The notes under the pieces were generated by a model that worked only from the letters and a program-made list of their open reading frames with translations, had not been told where the DNA came from and did no database searches. Made by a program: the position numbers and the translations under genes. Of a DNA stretch of 6,913 bases, positions 5,821-6,913 are shown piece by piece. Every line of letters starts with the position of its first letter. The stretch's first letter is position 1. Origin of the DNA: Glaciecola sp049650345 (GTDB lineage: Bacteria; Pseudomonadota; Gammaproteobacteria; Enterobacterales; Alteromonadaceae); the NCBI GenBank assembly GCA_049650345.1, contig JBARZY010000035.1, positions 1 through 6,913 on the forward strand. The letters are read 5' to 3'.

Positions 5821-6913
5821 GTTCACCTACCGGAATACTAATAGTGGTCACAAATTGCTTGTTGTTAATGGCAAAGTCAACTTCACCGCCTATACCACGC
5901 ACACGTTCTTTAATACCTGTTAAACCATTTCCAGCAACTATTTTAACGGGTATCTTGCCATCGTTACTCATGACTAACTGCAAGGCTTTTGCACCATTCT
6001 TAGACGCTACTAAGGCCAAATCAATTTGCATCATTGTGCCTTGCGCGTGTTTTACGTTATTGGTTACGCTTTCCTGAATACATTTCACTATGGTGTCGGC
6101 AACATGAATATCACTCACGTTTATGTTTGGGTCGATATTAAGCTGGGCATTTACGGTGGGCAGGGCCGCCAAAATACTATCAATACTGGTTTGTAGATCA
6201 AGCTTACCTTTATCGCGTATATCGCTTACGGCCTCGCGCACGTCACTTAATAACAGTTTTGATAATTGGTGACACTGGTCAATTGACTCTTTCACCTCGC
6301 CACTGGATTTACGCGACGCCACCTGTAAGTTAATGGTTAACGCTGTTAAATGGTGGCCCAGTAAGTCGTGTATATTGCGCGCTATTCTTACCCGTTCACC
6401 TTGTTTTACCGCTTCATTTAATAACGACTGTGTGGCAATAAGTTGGCTGTTGATAAGCTCGGTTTGCAAACGAGCTTGGCGCTCACGCAAGCCCGTGTTT
6501 ACCATAATTAAGGCAAACAAGTTAAAGGTCCAAAACAAAAACGCGGTTATGCCTACACCACTTTGCTGCCAATAATAGGTATAAACCAAATATAAGGGCA
6601 ATGCCCAAAGCGGCGACAAAAAGAACGCCCGCTTAATACTCATGTAATAGGGCATAATACCGCTAAAAATGACCATTAGTATGGCGACAAACGAATACGG
6701 TATATAAAAGTAAATCGCAATAATGTTAACAAAGGTAACTAGCGTAACGCTTGCCCGCAGCGTATTGCTTTTAAGACGTTCACTGGGCAAGGTCGACACC
6801 AACCAAAACAACATAAAGCTACAGCACAATATGCCCGACACCCACAAATGGGCAGCACTAAACTTCTCGCTTTGATACATTAATACCAGCGAGAACACCG
6901 TAATCATTAACCA
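5813..6913 (-). CDS. Membrane sensor histidine kinase, HisKA_3/DesK-like, 5' end cut by window edge
   Basis: This is the cognate sensor for the overlapping response regulator. Residue numbers here count from the in-frame ATG at 6907, but the frame is open to the window edge (Trp-Leu precede it) and the first visible residues are already hydrophobic. The true start is therefore probably outside. The N-terminal half has about five or six membrane spans (near 1-10, 21-39, 54-72, 74-88, 94-112 and 118-137) with short loops and no recognisable extracellular sensor domain. A cytoplasmic helix (138-170) leads to the HisKA_3 dimerisation domain with phospho-acceptor His180 in ARNIHDLLGHHLTAL, then SDVREAVSDIR (221-231). 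The HATPase domain has an N-box QESVTNNVKHA (278-288), SNDGK (314-318), and a G-box GNGLTGIKERVRGIGG (326-341). All catalytic motifs appear intact. This layout matches DesK/LiaS/NreB-like kinases that sense membrane or redox state; the actual signal cannot be told from the sequence. Confidence 0.93.
   Translation of the reverse strand, partial: WLMITVFSLVLMYQSEKFSAAHLWVSGILCCSFMLFWLVSTLPSERLKSNTLRASVTLVTFVNIIAIYFYIPYSFVAILMVIFSGIMPYYMSIKRAFFLSPLWALPLYLVYTYYWQQSGVGITAFLFWTFNLFALIMVNTGLRERQARLQTELINSQLIATQSLLNEAVKQGERVRIARNIHDLLGHHLTALTINLQVASRKSSGEVKESIDQCHQLSKLLLSDVREAVSDIRDKGKLDLQTSIDSILAALPTVNAQLNIDPNINVSDIHVADTIVKCIQESVTNNVKHAQGTMMQIDLALVASKNGAKALQLVMSNDGKIPVKIVAGNGLTGIKERVRGIGGEVDFAINNKQFVTTISIPVGEHD

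Noticed and set aside
5844..6575. Plus-strand open frames opposite the histidine kinase
   Set aside because: They are shadows of a gene with intact H, N and G boxes on the minus strand.

Overview
The window looks like a chromosomal core segment from a marine-type gammaproteobacterium, perhaps of the Alteromonadales/Cellvibrionales kind. The evidence is moderate-to-low GC, an rnpB RNA and YeeN close to the E. coli ones, the enterobacterial-like zapE / yhcB-degQ block, and a protein with a PEP-CTERM-like tail. This assignment is inferred from gene content and motifs. No mobile element, CRISPR array, tRNA or prophage signature was seen.

Layout from left to right. (1) On the minus strand, yhcB (zapG) is followed 87 nt later by degQ, which runs off the left edge inside its first PDZ domain. 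(2) zapE, encoding the AFG1-like divisome ATPase, is divergent from yhcB across a 244-nt region that holds a consensus -10 box for zapE. (3) On the plus strand come yeeN (YebC/TACO1 family) and, 15 nt after its stop codon, the type A RNase P RNA gene rnpB. The apparent -10 box of rnpB sits just after the yeeN stop. A strong, probably bidirectional, intrinsic terminator closes the rnpB unit. (4) On the minus strand, convergent with rnpB, lies an exported DUF1194 (von Willebrand A-like) protein with a C-terminal VPAP-TM-RRK sorting tail. Its 243-nt upstream region carries several palindromes. (5) Upstream of that, also on the minus strand, a membrane histidine kinase of the HisKA_3/DesK-like type overlaps a NarL/LuxR-type response regulator by 8 nt. 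The kinase runs off the right edge.

Functional reading. The left half is housekeeping: cell division (ZapE, YhcB/ZapG), periplasmic protein quality control (DegQ), a YebC-family translation or regulatory factor, and tRNA maturation (RNase P RNA). The right half is a sensory and cell-surface module. The two-component pair could regulate the DUF1194 gene that follows it, but this rests only on adjacency and on palindromes in the intervening DNA. I see no clearly undescribed system. The points most worth a second look are the two-component/DUF1194-PEP-CTERM arrangement, the rnpB promoter placed at the end of yeeN, and the extra P19-like hairpin in rnpB.
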